Assembly: GCA_944385935.1 (NCBI GenBank)
Contig: CALWZC010000003.1
Span: forward strand, 62,001-126,000
Length of the DNA stretch: 64,000 bases
Origin: an uncultured Anaerofilum sp.
Lineage (GTDB): Bacteria; Bacillota; Clostridia; Oscillospirales; Ruminococcaceae
Direction: 5' to 3'
Shown here: in pieces, positions 17,644 to 26,892 of the stretch
Position numbering within the stretch: the first letter of the stretch is position 1
How the letters are laid out: the number at the start of each line of letters is the position of its first letter
The notes under the pieces: model-generated
Databases searched by the model: none
The model's input: only the letters and a program-made list of their open reading frames with translations
Told to the model about the DNA's origin: nothing
Translations under genes and position numbers: made by a program

Positions 17644-18282
17644 TTACATTCCCCCTATGCGTGCCACTGTTAACATTCCCATTCCATAGGCTTTTCCACG
17701 GCCAATGCCCTTTTGCAATGTAGCTTGAAAGCGTTCCTTATCTGTGACTGTCAAAATCCCTTCATACGTTACAGCCAAAAGGGACACTGGTTTTTTGCGG
17801 TTTGCTCCTTTGTAAAATTTAAGCCATCGACTTTCCACTACAGAAAATTCTTGTGGCTGTAGAGAAAATCCCCAACTCTCACATCGCTCTGCAAGCCATT
17901 GTTCTTGGTAATGGGTAGTAATATGCGCCCGAACAATTCCACGGTTTTGGGATGATTCTTTACAGGATTTTGTGGGATTGGCCGTTAGACGAAATCGCCA
18001 TGTTGTGTTTTCCTCTATACGTTCCAAAAGTGGTTGGTATGACTTTGTTTGCCATGATTCACTTTCTAAGCCAAATTGGCTGATTGCATGCTGCAAAGAA
18101 GGTTTTTGATTGCTAAGCAACAAAAGATAATATCGCCCGCCTAAACGGTCTATTCTCCAAAGATTCCGTTCCCGTTCCCCTTGGAAAGCAGATTCAACAG
18201 CACCATGAATTAGATTGGGGGATTCCAGTGCTTTCATTGTGTGTCTTTTGGTAATATCCAATTCCATTTTTGTTAAAAACAC
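17644..18282 (-). CDS. cas6e: Cas6e (CasE/Cse3) crRNA endonuclease
   Basis: This 212-residue endoribonuclease cuts the repeat hairpin of pre-crRNA and stays in Cascade bound to the 3' handle. The general-base histidine is probably H26 in LIHGAVESAF. The glycine-rich RNA-binding loop near the C-terminus reads GIGRGKAYGMGMLTVARI, as in the CasE family. The GTG start at 18282 is four bases after the cas5e stop and 8 bases after GGGAGA; no better ATG is available upstream. Order and spacing place it in the Cascade operon between cas5e and cas1. Confidence 0.95.
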   Translation of the reverse strand: MFLTKMELDITKRHTMKALESPNLIHGAVESAFQGERERNLWRIDRLGGRYYLLLLSNQKPSLQHAISQFGLESESWQTKSYQPLLERIEENTTWRFRLTANPTKSCKESSQNRGIVRAHITTHYQEQWLAERCESWGFSLQPQEFSVVESRWLKFYKGANRKKPVSLLAVTYEGILTVTDKERFQATLQKGIGRGKAYGMGMLTVARIGGM

Positions 18283-18286
18283 AGGC

Positions 18287-18985
18287 TCACTCTCCCATCA
18301 GTTCTGCCATTGCATCATGTGTGGTGGCAGCAATTTTTTCCTGCTGTATATTCACAGCAGGATACATTTTTACAGCACGATATTGGTACAAACGTCGGTT
18401 TGGGTTAAAAGACAGTGGCAAATCCTTTTGCCCCACAGCTCCAATCTCATTTGGGAGAGCATCTGCCAGAATGCGTAAGCTAGTAGTTTTTTTCAACTCT
18501 TTTTCTCTCCGCCATGACGCAAGCTGCCATTCTTCTTGCTGTAGAGCCTGTAACAATGTGCATTTACGAATACCAAGGTGGATTGGCAGTGTGGGAACGC
18601 AGGAACGACGCCCTAAAAAAAGAGGAAAACAGGGGGATGTAATGGCAGAGGAAATCTTTTGTAACAATGCCTCATCTTCGCTTTCCAATCCAACTAGAAA
18701 GATAGCATCCGACAAATAGTAACGGTGTGTCACATAAGTTTTTCCATCTGCTGTTGTTGCGGTGTGATAATCGTGCAACAGTTCACCCTCTTTATCCACA
18801 CGAACCCCAAAGCGGAGCTGTACCAAATCATCCAATGGTTCGTTTCTTTTGCGGCCCAATGCTGCTGCAATCATTCCAATAACTCCACTTTTTGTTGGTT
18901 CACGGTTGGTACGCCGTGTTTCAAACTTCGAGTCATATCCCCACGATTGCAACGGCCCAGACAGTCGCAGCAACAAGGTGCTCAT
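18287..18985 (-). CDS. cas5e: Cas5e (CasD) Cascade subunit
   Basis: At 232 residues this Cascade subunit caps the 5' handle of the crRNA. The N-terminus MSTLLLRLSGPLQSWGYDSKFETRRTNREPTKSGVIGMIAAALG is the standard Cas5 ferredoxin-like start with the GPLQSWG and PTKSGVIG motifs. Later segments (HDYHTAT, THRYYLSDAIFLVGLE, PLFLGRRSCVP) also match type I-E. Its ATG overlaps the cas7e stop by four bases (ATGA), so the two are translationally coupled. Length and motifs are normal for the family. Confidence 0.95.
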   Translation of the reverse strand: MSTLLLRLSGPLQSWGYDSKFETRRTNREPTKSGVIGMIAAALGRKRNEPLDDLVQLRFGVRVDKEGELLHDYHTATTADGKTYVTHRYYLSDAIFLVGLESEDEALLQKISSAITSPCFPLFLGRRSCVPTLPIHLGIRKCTLLQALQQEEWQLASWRREKELKKTTSLRILADALPNEIGAVGQKDLPLSFNPNRRLYQYRAVKMYPAVNIQQEKIAATTHDAMAELMGE

Positions 18986-20034
18986 TCTGATGCCCCCTCA
19001 TAATATGTGGAAATTTCATGGTGTAAATCCTTTAACACCTCTTCCAGTGAAAAAGTTTCTCCCATAGTGGTTTGTTCACCAATACAATAGGTCTTTGTTG
19101 GTTGGGTTACAAAAGATGTATATGTCTTTTTTGCATATTCTTCTAAGGCTTGCAAGGATTTTGATACATAGCCACCCTGCCCTTCATAGATGGGTTTCTC
19201 AAATGCTCCGGCTAAATTCACCGGTTGGTCTTGGCGCAATGTAATGTAGGCAAAATTGGGTACAGTACGGTTGGCAAATGTATTTTGTTTTCCTGTTGGC
19301 ATGGACAATAAAAATGATTTTACAAAAGCATCTACAGTTTGAGCTGTTTCCGCCCCTAAATACTTCATCAAATCTTTAATGTTTATCGTGGCATAACGAT
19401 ACAGGGTAGCTGAATTAAACTCCACTGCTCCAAGGTGTCCCGCACCTGCCTGTTCTTTTGTTTCGCAATCATCTACTGCTGTAAAATAATCGTACTCGTT
19501 TCGTACCTCATGGGTTGAAATACTATGTGCAACCTGTGCACAGGCATCATAATTCAAAGATGGGTCACTGGCAACCATACGGCCAAACAGTGCCATATCC
19601 ACACTGGGATTTCTCTGTAATGCTTGCTTATAAATTGCCTTGTCTGTTTCACCATTTATGACACATTGTGCCAATGCTTCTACCTGTGCCTTACTAATAA
19701 ACAAAAGTGCATCTGTTGTATTTTCTTTTTTCACTTTTATTCCAGCATTCTCCAGTGCATTTATGGCCGCTTTGTGTACATCCCCCTCATAATGCAAAGA
19801 CTCTAATGCATCCGCTACCAATCCAACCGCTTTTTTGGTGCGTAGACCTACTTCATTTCCTTGGAAAATCTGGAAAAAGTTCTCACGCATGGCATGTTTC
19901 CATGCCTGACTGGACACTCTTGCACGAGGCACACCACCATAAATGGCGGTTTTGGGGCTTCCCGTATCATCACGGTTTACACAACTGGGGGGCACGGTTT
20001 GTAATACATGAATATCCAAATAAAACTGTTTCAT
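18982..20034 (-). CDS. cas7e: Cas7e (CasC/Cse4) Cascade backbone
   Basis: This 350-residue RRM-type protein polymerises in six copies along the crRNA spacer to form the Cascade backbone. The start LDIHVLQTVPPSCVNRDDTGSPKTAIYGGVPRARVSSQAWKHAMR is a classic CasC signature. GAVEFNSATLYRYATINI and the late NRTVPNFAYITLRQDQPVNLAGAFEKP segment are also typical. AGGAGG precedes the ATG. It is followed with overlap by cas5e and preceded by cse2 with a 19-base gap. Nothing unusual is seen. Confidence 0.96.
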   Translation of the reverse strand: MKQFYLDIHVLQTVPPSCVNRDDTGSPKTAIYGGVPRARVSSQAWKHAMRENFFQIFQGNEVGLRTKKAVGLVADALESLHYEGDVHKAAINALENAGIKVKKENTTDALLFISKAQVEALAQCVINGETDKAIYKQALQRNPSVDMALFGRMVASDPSLNYDACAQVAHSISTHEVRNEYDYFTAVDDCETKEQAGAGHLGAVEFNSATLYRYATINIKDLMKYLGAETAQTVDAFVKSFLLSMPTGKQNTFANRTVPNFAYITLRQDQPVNLAGAFEKPIYEGQGGYVSKSLQALEEYAKKTYTSFVTQPTKTYCIGEQTTMGETFSLEEVLKDLHHEISTYYEGASE

Positions 20035-20053
20035 AATAATTCCTCCTATAATA

Positions 20054-20623
20054 TCATTCTGGTAATTTGACGGAATAAAAATCCTGTCCCCACCTTAACC
20101 GAATGGAGCTAACTGCTTGGGGAAATTGGTATAAATACAAATCCTTTGCAAGACATGGGTAATCCAGTGGTATATTTTCGGCACGAAGCAACTGTACAAT
20201 GGCTCTCATGTGGTTACTAAGCTGTTTCATTTGGGTAGCAGTTGCAACGCTTTGGAATCGACGCTCCACGGCATCCTTTGCCTCTGTTTTTTGTACCAAC
20301 AAATTTAACGCCGTACCAAGGGTGTTCCCCTCCTTGTTCATGCAATCCGTTTGCACATTTTTTCCCTGCTGATGAAGTGCGTATAAGGTAAGTGCTGTAT
20401 AAACTGCCCATTCTGCCCGACTCGCCTCTTTTTGACCATAAAAAGATTCAGGCATATCCTGCAAAAAATATCCCCAAAGCTGTGGAACTTCACCGGGTTG
20501 TTTTCCAATTCCTCTGCGCAGTTGGGCAAATGCTTTTGTTTGGTTGACATTTTCTGCAACCAAAGTATCCAGCTTTTTTCTTGTAAATTCTAACACTTGC
20601 GTAGCTGTTGGTGCTTTATCCAT
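20054..20623 (-). CDS. cse2: Cse2 (CasB) Cascade small subunit
   Basis: This 189-residue all-helical small subunit is present as a dimer in the belly of Cascade and holds the displaced DNA strand and target duplex. Diagnostic pieces are AFAQLRRGIGKQPGEVPQLWGYFL at the N-terminus and IRLRWGQDFYSV at the C-terminus. The ribosome site GGGGGA precedes the ATG, 15 bases after the cse1 stop. The position between cse1 and cas7e is the standard I-E order. Confidence 0.94.
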   Translation of the reverse strand: MDKAPTATQVLEFTRKKLDTLVAENVNQTKAFAQLRRGIGKQPGEVPQLWGYFLQDMPESFYGQKEASRAEWAVYTALTLYALHQQGKNVQTDCMNKEGNTLGTALNLLVQKTEAKDAVERRFQSVATATQMKQLSNHMRAIVQLLRAENIPLDYPCLAKDLYLYQFPQAVSSIRLRWGQDFYSVKLPE

Positions 20624-20638
20624 GGCTATTCCCCCTTT

Positions 20639-22201
20639 TTATAATTTTGTTTGATATAAAAACCATTGGTATGCTTTGGGTGCATTATATTGGTGTTCTG
20701 TTTCTTTATTATTTTTCTTTTCTTTTACTTTTTTCCCTATAAAGCCCTGTATACCACATTGTTCTACCATTTCACGCCCCAAAGCTCTGGCAATGGTTTG
20801 TGCGGTTTTTCTCCATGATTCCAATGCTTGGTTTTCCTCTTTCGGTATTTGCTGTGGCTCCAATTCTGCCAACCATTGGCGGAAAGGTATATCTACACGG
20901 TGATAAAATTGCTCTTTGGCATGCTTGGACGCTGTTTTTCCATCGCCGCCACAGGCTTTTTCCAATTCTTCAGCCAGTCTGGATACCGCGGTTGCCAGCT
21001 TTTCGCAATTCTCCACTTCATTGGAAATTTTCTCCTGTAATTTCCGGCTAAAATCTTGCAAAAGGGTAGCATGAAATTGCAGACGGTCTGAAAATTCATC
21101 ACTGATTCCACAACACATACTGCCATATACCACGCCTACTATTTGAAAAGAAACCATTTTCGTTTTTTCTAAACAGTTGTTTGTTTTTAGGCGTGCAATC
21201 CATTTCATCACACCACATTTTTCTCCCTTGATACCCATAATTGTGGGGAAATCCCGCCACATTTGCCGTGTGGCATCGTGAATTTTGGGATAGATTACCT
21301 CTACACCTTTTTCCTCTTTTTTTGCCCAAAATGTCATTTGTTCCACAAAAGCACTTTCTTTTTCAAAATAATCTCCGGCTGCCTCAATATAGGAATTGAC
21401 TACACCATTTTCACATTGAAGTTTTACCCTTCGACACTGGAGAGTGTATAATTCCGGCAAATTATCCGGCATAGCAATTTCCGTCAGCTTTTCTGTTTTT
21501 GGTGTATTACACTCCCAAGAGGGTTTTGGAGTTCCCCATAGTTCATTGGAGCTTTTCAATAGAGTAAAATTCAACATCAATGTTTCAAAAAGGGTTTCTC
21601 CCTTTGCAAAAACACACCCAATTGACCCTACCCAAGACATTTTAGGGGATGGTTTTTTCGCTGCACAATCACCAAAAGATTGCAGATACACAAGCCATCT
21701 TGCAGCTTCATCATTATCTAGCTGCTCCTTTTGTATGCCATTGCGCAAAGAAAATAGTTGTACTTTGTTCTTGCTTTCTACCAATGCACCATTCATTTTT
21801 TTAGCTGGATTCTGTGTTCCGTCAATTTCGGGCACTTGAAAAAAGGGATGAGAATCATCAAAGAGCCAAAAACGCTGGTGCCAGTGATTGCAGTAGTCTT
21901 GGATGGGTTTAGCCGGAAATTGACCATTGTTCCATATTGTTTCCCATCGCTTCAATGCTTGTTGTGGTTGTTCAATGGGAGAGTCTGTTCCATTTTCATC
22001 ACAACGTGTAAACACTGTAAGAAGCACCGCAAGTAATAAACGAAGCATAGCGAAATTTTGTGTTTCGGTTTCCCCTGCCAAATCCCGAAAATGGTGGGCA
22101 TTGCACAATGCTTCCATCAAGGAAACCTTGCGAAGCACAAATTGTTCATCTGTGACATAAATCCATGATTCATCCCACAAATTGAATCGTTGACTTTCCA
22201 T
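20639..22201 (-). CDS. cse1: Cse1 (CasA/Cas8e) Cascade large subunit
   Basis: At 520 residues this is the large subunit that reads the PAM, opens the DNA and recruits Cas3. It starts RFNLWDESWIYV and has LVEALCNAHHFRDLAGE-like text (SLMEALCNAHHFRDLAGETETQNFAMLRLLLAVL), typical of Cse1. The middle part contains HPFFQVPEI, GSIGCVFAKGETLFETLMLN and W...P.W (ELWGTPKPSWE). The ATG comes immediately after the cas3 TAA stop, with GGAGG eight bases upstream inside cas3. It is a diverged but full-length member; the PAM it reads cannot be predicted from sequence alone. Confidence 0.95.
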   Translation of the reverse strand: MESQRFNLWDESWIYVTDEQFVLRKVSLMEALCNAHHFRDLAGETETQNFAMLRLLLAVLLTVFTRCDENGTDSPIEQPQQALKRWETIWNNGQFPAKPIQDYCNHWHQRFWLFDDSHPFFQVPEIDGTQNPAKKMNGALVESKNKVQLFSLRNGIQKEQLDNDEAARWLVYLQSFGDCAAKKPSPKMSWVGSIGCVFAKGETLFETLMLNFTLLKSSNELWGTPKPSWECNTPKTEKLTEIAMPDNLPELYTLQCRRVKLQCENGVVNSYIEAAGDYFEKESAFVEQMTFWAKKEEKGVEVIYPKIHDATRQMWRDFPTIMGIKGEKCGVMKWIARLKTNNCLEKTKMVSFQIVGVVYGSMCCGISDEFSDRLQFHATLLQDFSRKLQEKISNEVENCEKLATAVSRLAEELEKACGGDGKTASKHAKEQFYHRVDIPFRQWLAELEPQQIPKEENQALESWRKTAQTIARALGREMVEQCGIQGFIGKKVKEKKNNKETEHQYNAPKAYQWFLYQTKL

Positions 22202-24922
22202 TTACTCATCCTCCTTTTCACACAGTAACCCCATTTTTTTATCATAGCGAATGCGATATCCACACAAATCTGTTGCCAAATTTTTGTCCAGTATCAGCAC
22301 TAATTCTCCATGCAACCACTTTGACCGTTGCCATTCTGGGCATACTGCCATGTTTTTTGATTCCAATTCCCTTACACAGGCATCAAATTGGTAAACACTT
22401 AGTATGCGAGGAAGTGCCACGCTTTGTTGTAAAATTTTGCAGCATTCATCTTCGCTGGGAACATGGTCGCAAGCAATGCGTTCGCCTCGACTTTGCCAAG
22501 GCAGAAATCCAAGATAGCCCTCCTCTTCTTGTTCTACCATTAACAAAACAGATATACTTGCTTCTCCATCTCGAACCCGTGCTTTTGCAGAAGAATCATT
22601 GTCACCAACATCAGTATCGGTTATTCCATGCAGCGTTTTTTCTAACAACTCTGGGCGTGGCATGAGATATTTTTCAGCTTCTCGTTCTTTCTTTTGGTGT
22701 AGCATACTCATTTCTTTCCAAAGGGGAAAAAGCTCATCATCCTCTGAAGGCTCATGGTATGTATCCTGAACCAAGGGAGAAATATCATCTGGCAAACAAA
22801 CAGACTTCCCTAGTAAAGAGGCTGTTTTTTGCAACAGATATTCACCATAAATTTTTATGGAGGGTACATCCTGACATTCTCTATCCAAAACAACACAACA
22901 AGGAGATTGCAGCTTTTGTGGTCTTTCTTTTCTTGTTGTGTGACGATGTAAGCGTCCCATACGCTGCAATAGTAAATCCATTGGTGCCAACTGGGTGATG
23001 AGTAAATCAAAATCAATATCCAGTGATTGCTCTAGAATTTGTGTACCAACTACAACCAACCGATTTCGTTGAGATGGCGTTGAATTTTTTCCCAAACGGG
23101 ATAACAATAATTGTTCTGCACATTGCCTATCAGCAACTGTAAAGCGGGCATGCACCAGCAAGACCTCAAAATCAGGTAATGTGTCCTGTATTTGTTGTGC
23201 AATACTTTGTGCAGTAGCCACACTGTTTACAACAATGCCAGCACACCCACCCTGTGACATTTTACCCAGCAAAATTGTGCAAATTTCTTGTTGTGTAGCA
23301 AATTCAATGGCAATGTTCTTTTTTTCCATTTCTGTGGAAATACTGTATTGGCACAATTCATCCCCTTGGGTGTAGGTAAGCAATGGATAGGCTGTACTTT
23401 CTTTCCAGCCTGGTGTTTCTCTTTGGAATGGACGATTCCCATGATATGCCAGAACCAATTCTGCACGACGTTTTGATGGCAAAGTAGCAGACAACAAAAT
23501 AACCGGAACTTGGTAGACACCAAGCCAGTACAAAACTCGCTCTAAATAGGTACTCATATATACATCATACGCATGGCACTCGTCAATCACAACTACCTTT
23601 CCGGCTAGTCCCAAATGGCGCAACATAACATGCTTTTGTCTTAGCCCCGCCATCAGTAATTGGTCAACGGTGCCTACTACAAAAGAGGCAAGCAATGCCT
23701 GCTTTCTTCCTTCAAACCATTCATGTACCAACAAACCGCCCTGTGCATCCAACTCTTGACTGGCCTTTCCATGGAAAATTTCACGGTAGCCTTGCTGCAA
23801 CATTGCCATACCGTGTGCCAATCGAATGCTTAGTTGCGCTTGCTCTGATTGTTTCTCTCCCCACTCTTTCAAACGGGGAAAAATTCCATTTGCAGTGGCT
23901 TGTGTTGGCAATCCGAAAAATAGTCCACCACATTCCCAACGACTTGCTAAAATTTCCGTTGCTGCTAAAGCTGCCTCTGTCTTTCCCTGCCCCATGGGTG
24001 CCTCTAAAATATATAAGCCCGACTGTGTAGCTTCTTCTACTGCCTCTATCATTTGCTTTTGCACTTCATTGGGAAGGAATCCAAATGTTTCTTTAAAGTT
24101 TTCCTTCTCAAAAGAGAAAGTAAGAGGGCTCCATAGTTGGGTTAGAGAAATTTTTTGCCAAATATCGTCCGTTCGCTGCCAGTATTCCAGCGTTTCCCCA
24201 CACTCATCAAATAAGAGCAGTGGTGCATATTCCTCATTGCTTGCCATCCAATCTGCCATTACCAATAGACCACTCAGCAACATTTGTATTGTAACATCTA
24301 GTACTGGCAACGCATCAACAGAGGCATAGCCACACAAATCCAAAGCAAATTGTAACCATTCATGCCATAGTTCTTGCCATTTGTCACCCTCTGGGCTATT
24401 TTGACCTTCTTCTGTATAAAAATTTTCCTCATAGCATTCCAGTATATCCAACACATCTTGGTAGTCTGGTATGGTTTTTCCATGATGTGCTCCCACAATA
24501 CAAGCAACACTTTCATTGACACCCAATAAGCGCAAAATTGCTTCTCCTGCAAAGGCATGTGGTGTGGCGTTTGGATATAAAAATTCGGACTGGTCAGGAA
24601 TATAAAACCCCTTTTTCTCTATTTTTTCCTTTAAAAAAGAGGATTGTTGAGAAATTTTACTTTGGAAAATGGGTGTCAATTTTCCGATATCATGTACAAA
24701 TGCAACAAACTGCAAAAATGGGATTATGTCTTCTTGTCCAATGTTTTGTTGTATACAAGTAATAGTTGACTTTGGTAACCAGTGATTGGCTAGTTTTTCC
24801 ATTACACCAGCTGTATCCAGTGCATGTGCCCAATAAGGAAGCCAACCCTTTTGTGAATTGTATTTTGCCATAAGAGAGTAGCAACCCATTGGCTGAAATG
24901 ATGATACTGAAAAATTTGTCAT
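22202..24922 (-). CDS. cas3: Cas3 nuclease-helicase
   Basis: This effector of about 906 residues degrades Cascade-marked DNA. The N-terminal HD nuclease domain has YWAHALD, FVAFVHDIGKLTP (His-Asp near 77-78) and GAHHGK. The SF2 helicase follows, with Walker A APMGQGKTEAAL (about 312), DECHAYD box (about 448), LLSATLPS and the late QRMGRLHRH motif VI, then the C-terminal domain. Two ATGs compete: AGAGGG directly touches the one at 24928 but is six bases from the one at 24922, so the latter is preferred. It is first in the operon, behind the promoter at 24984-25011, and runs into cse1 with no gap. Confidence 0.95.
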   Translation of the reverse strand: MTNFSVSSFQPMGCYSLMAKYNSQKGWLPYWAHALDTAGVMEKLANHWLPKSTITCIQQNIGQEDIIPFLQFVAFVHDIGKLTPIFQSKISQQSSFLKEKIEKKGFYIPDQSEFLYPNATPHAFAGEAILRLLGVNESVACIVGAHHGKTIPDYQDVLDILECYEENFYTEEGQNSPEGDKWQELWHEWLQFALDLCGYASVDALPVLDVTIQMLLSGLLVMADWMASNEEYAPLLLFDECGETLEYWQRTDDIWQKISLTQLWSPLTFSFEKENFKETFGFLPNEVQKQMIEAVEEATQSGLYILEAPMGQGKTEAALAATEILASRWECGGLFFGLPTQATANGIFPRLKEWGEKQSEQAQLSIRLAHGMAMLQQGYREIFHGKASQELDAQGGLLVHEWFEGRKQALLASFVVGTVDQLLMAGLRQKHVMLRHLGLAGKVVVIDECHAYDVYMSTYLERVLYWLGVYQVPVILLSATLPSKRRAELVLAYHGNRPFQRETPGWKESTAYPLLTYTQGDELCQYSISTEMEKKNIAIEFATQQEICTILLGKMSQGGCAGIVVNSVATAQSIAQQIQDTLPDFEVLLVHARFTVADRQCAEQLLLSRLGKNSTPSQRNRLVVVGTQILEQSLDIDFDLLITQLAPMDLLLQRMGRLHRHTTRKERPQKLQSPCCVVLDRECQDVPSIKIYGEYLLQKTASLLGKSVCLPDDISPLVQDTYHEPSEDDELFPLWKEMSMLHQKKEREAEKYLMPRPELLEKTLHGITDTDVGDNDSSAKARVRDGEASISVLLMVEQEEEGYLGFLPWQSRGERIACDHVPSEDECCKILQQSVALPRILSVYQFDACVRELESKNMAVCPEWQRSKWLHGELVLILDKNLATDLCGYRIRYDKKMGLLCEKEDE

Positions 24923-24983
24923 CTTCATCCCTCTTTATTTACAATATTAACCAAAAATATACAAAAGAACCAATTCTTTCCTA

Positions 24984-25011
24984 ATTATAACATATTTTTT
25001 AAAACTTTCAA
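24984..25011 (-). promoter_or_regulatory. cas operon promoter
   Basis: On the minus strand TTGAAA (25006-25011) and TATAAT (24984-24989) are 16 bases apart, about 60 bases before the cas3 start. All eight cas genes could be read from it. Confidence 0.65.
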
Positions 25012-25109
25012 TGGTTCCATCTAGAGTTTCTATTTGAAAAAAACAACTTTTAAAGAAACAGTTTATATAGCAAGGATAAAAATTTTTATTTATGATTTTC
25101 AGATTCTTA

Positions 25110-25138
25110 TTGACAAATCTATTATGTAATGATATAAT
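25110..25138 (+). promoter_or_regulatory. tRNA-Pro promoter
   Basis: A full-consensus sigma-A promoter: TTGACA at 25110-25115 and TATAAT at 25133-25138 with a 17-base spacer, ending 12 bases before the tRNA. Confidence 0.92.
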
Positions 25139-25150
25139 GAACATCGTTGT

Positions 25151-25227
25151 CCGGGTGTAGCGCAGTTTGGTAGCGCGCTTGAATGGGGTTCAAGAGGCCG
25201 TGAGTTCGACTCTCGCCACTCGGACCA
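25151..25227 (+). tRNA. tRNA-Pro (anticodon GGG)
   Basis: A 77-base cloverleaf with encoded CCA. The acceptor arm is CCGGGTG/CACTCGG, D arm GCGC-agtttggta-GCGC, anticodon arm CTTGA-ATGGGGT-TCAAG with GGG at 25185-25187, and T arm GTGAG-TTCGACT-CTCGC. C1-G72 is typical of bacterial tRNA-Pro. It reads proline CCC/CCT codons. tRNA 3' ends are frequent integration sites, and a recombinase remnant lies 360 bases away. Confidence 0.97.
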
Positions 25228-25228
25228 A

Positions 25229-25262
25229 AGCCATCAGTCTTTTGACTGATGGCTTTTTTGTT
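25229..25262 (+). terminator. Terminator after tRNA-Pro
   Basis: AAGCCATCAGTC-tttt-GACTGATGGCTT, a 12-bp perfect stem directly followed by TTTTG, begins two bases after the tRNA CCA end. Confidence 0.95.
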
Positions 25263-25589
25263 GTTATATCACTGTTTTTTAAGATTTTTTAGCAATGCAA
25301 CTCCTCTTTTTTATTCCTATTTCAAGTGCTAGTCTAACACAAAACTTTAGACCATAATGAATCCATATTGAAAAGCGGCAAAGGGTTTCACACCTTTGCC
25401 GTCTTTTTGCACCAGAAATCCATAAATTACTCAAAAAGTTCAACTTTTTCTATTGGTCAAAAGATAAAATTTTCATGTACTCTTTTGTGCATAACAGCAA
25501 TACACCATAGCAAAATTCTCTTAATTTTGCCAAAGCAATCCCTAGCAGTCCTTTTTGTGTTCTAATGAATTTCTATTATGCGGAAAACA
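25263..25589. other. Intergenic region between tRNA-Pro and recombinase remnant
   Basis: AT-rich, with no open frame that looks real on either strand. Its only structure is the orphan hairpin at 25376-25409. I saw no second copy of the tRNA 3' end here or elsewhere in the window that would mark an attachment-site repeat. Confidence 0.4.
25376..25409 (+). terminator. Orphan terminator-like hairpin
   Basis: CGGCAAAGG-gtttcaca-CCTTTGCCG followed by TCTTTTTG lies on the plus strand with no gene upstream other than the already terminated tRNA. On the minus strand the arm ends in CTTTTC, so it may serve the recombinase remnant instead. Confidence 0.6.
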
Positions 25590-26803
25590 TTACTCAAACA
25601 GTTTTTTCTTTTCTCGAATACTGTAAACATCTTCATCTGCCAACAAAGCATATCTAACAGAATCGGCCTTCCATTCCTCCTCTCTTTCTACTTTATATGT
25701 AACTCCATGGCCTGAAAATGTTGTTGTACTATGGGGTTCAGTTTCCTCAATAACGAGTTCCAGTTGACTATTGGGCGGCAAGGTCAATTCCACAGCACAA
25801 GAGGGCACCTCGGTTTTCTTTATGGTTCCATCTGTGGTATAGCGCAATGGATGGGCAGGATGATACAGTGTTCTACTTACATGCTTTTTCAAACACATTT
25901 GGTACAGTTCTGATTGTGTTGGCTTGTTGGCTCCAGAGCGATTTCTATTAGATTTATCTGCATGGCCCATCTGTTGGTAGATTTCTTTGTTTTCCAAACC
26001 ACTTGCACAGTACAACGATGTACAAAAATTTCGACGCAATGCATGGCAAGTGAGCATAGATAACAAGTGACTATCTTGAACATTTGGGTCAAAACAATAA
26101 GGTCTACTCTCTTTCAATTTTTTTACAATTTCATCTTGACGCAGGAGTTCAGGAATTCTTTTTACAATATCCTCCATATGCATAGATATTGCTTTTGAAT
26201 CTGTACAATAGCTATCTGAGGTTTCTTTTCCACACACAAGTTTTAGGGATATATCCCCATATTTTTCTTCCAGTTGCTGTTTTCTTTTAAACAGCATTTC
26301 TCCCAGCTCTCTGGAAAGGGGTACCACTCGATAGGAAGGGGCTGTTTTGGGAATTTCAGTGCGCTTTCTGGTTTTGTCAAGCTGTCCACTAACATGAAGA
26401 TAATACATATTTCCCTGTGAGCCATTTATACCCTCCACTGAGCAAAACAACAAGCCACCATATTCACTAATGCGCAAACCTGTATCTGCCAAAATTCCAA
26501 TTTGCTGCCCCAAATCTTTATTGTCACACAATTTCTGTAGTTCTTCCTTTGGAATACTACGGGCATTGTCAGTATAAACCAGCAACATATCTTGATGAGA
26601 AACTTTGCCCCCATAGGGTGTGGGCGAGCAGGGATATTATATCCCTCTACAGTTTTCAAATCATCAATGAGAAGATACAACAAATTTAGCCATTTCTTTC
26701 CGGAGGATGGGGCTTCTTCTCCCGGCTTCCATTGACTTTTTTTGTGAGCATTCTTTAGGACATTGTGGCAAATTTGTTCCTGTAAATTGCTAAATATTTA
26801 CTA
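25590..26803 (-). pseudogene. Tyrosine recombinase (phage-type integrase), frameshifted
   Basis: The long open part (25590-26588, 332 codons) carries the catalytic domain: TGLRISEYGGL (Arg I), TCHALRRNFCT (His-x-x-Arg) and MGHAD (Gly-His). A likely Tyr lies in the following LYQMCLKKHVSRTLYH region, then an unusual extra C-terminal domain of about 80 residues. The start of the fold is in another frame. From an upstream stop near 26803 to about 26615 a frame encodes WKPGEEAPSSGKKWLNLLY and ends GYNIPARPHP. It joins the catalytic frame (PYGGKVSHQDML) at a CCC-TATGGGGG stretch near 26605-26620. A single missing base there explains the break. No good start codon or ribosome site is visible for the N-terminal part, so the gene is probably inactive. 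Its neighbour tRNA-Pro is a plausible former target. Confidence 0.75.
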
Positions 26804-26892
26804 TTTTAATCATAATCCATCCACAATAAATGCCTTCTACAATACAAGCATTGAAATAGGTATCCTTGTACGCTGCCTCGATTTACCATATT

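Noticed and set aside
26426-26683. 85-codon frame upstream of the recombinase as a separate gene
   Set aside because: Its text continues the N-terminal domain of the recombinase in a shifted frame. It is part of the pseudogene and has no ribosome site.
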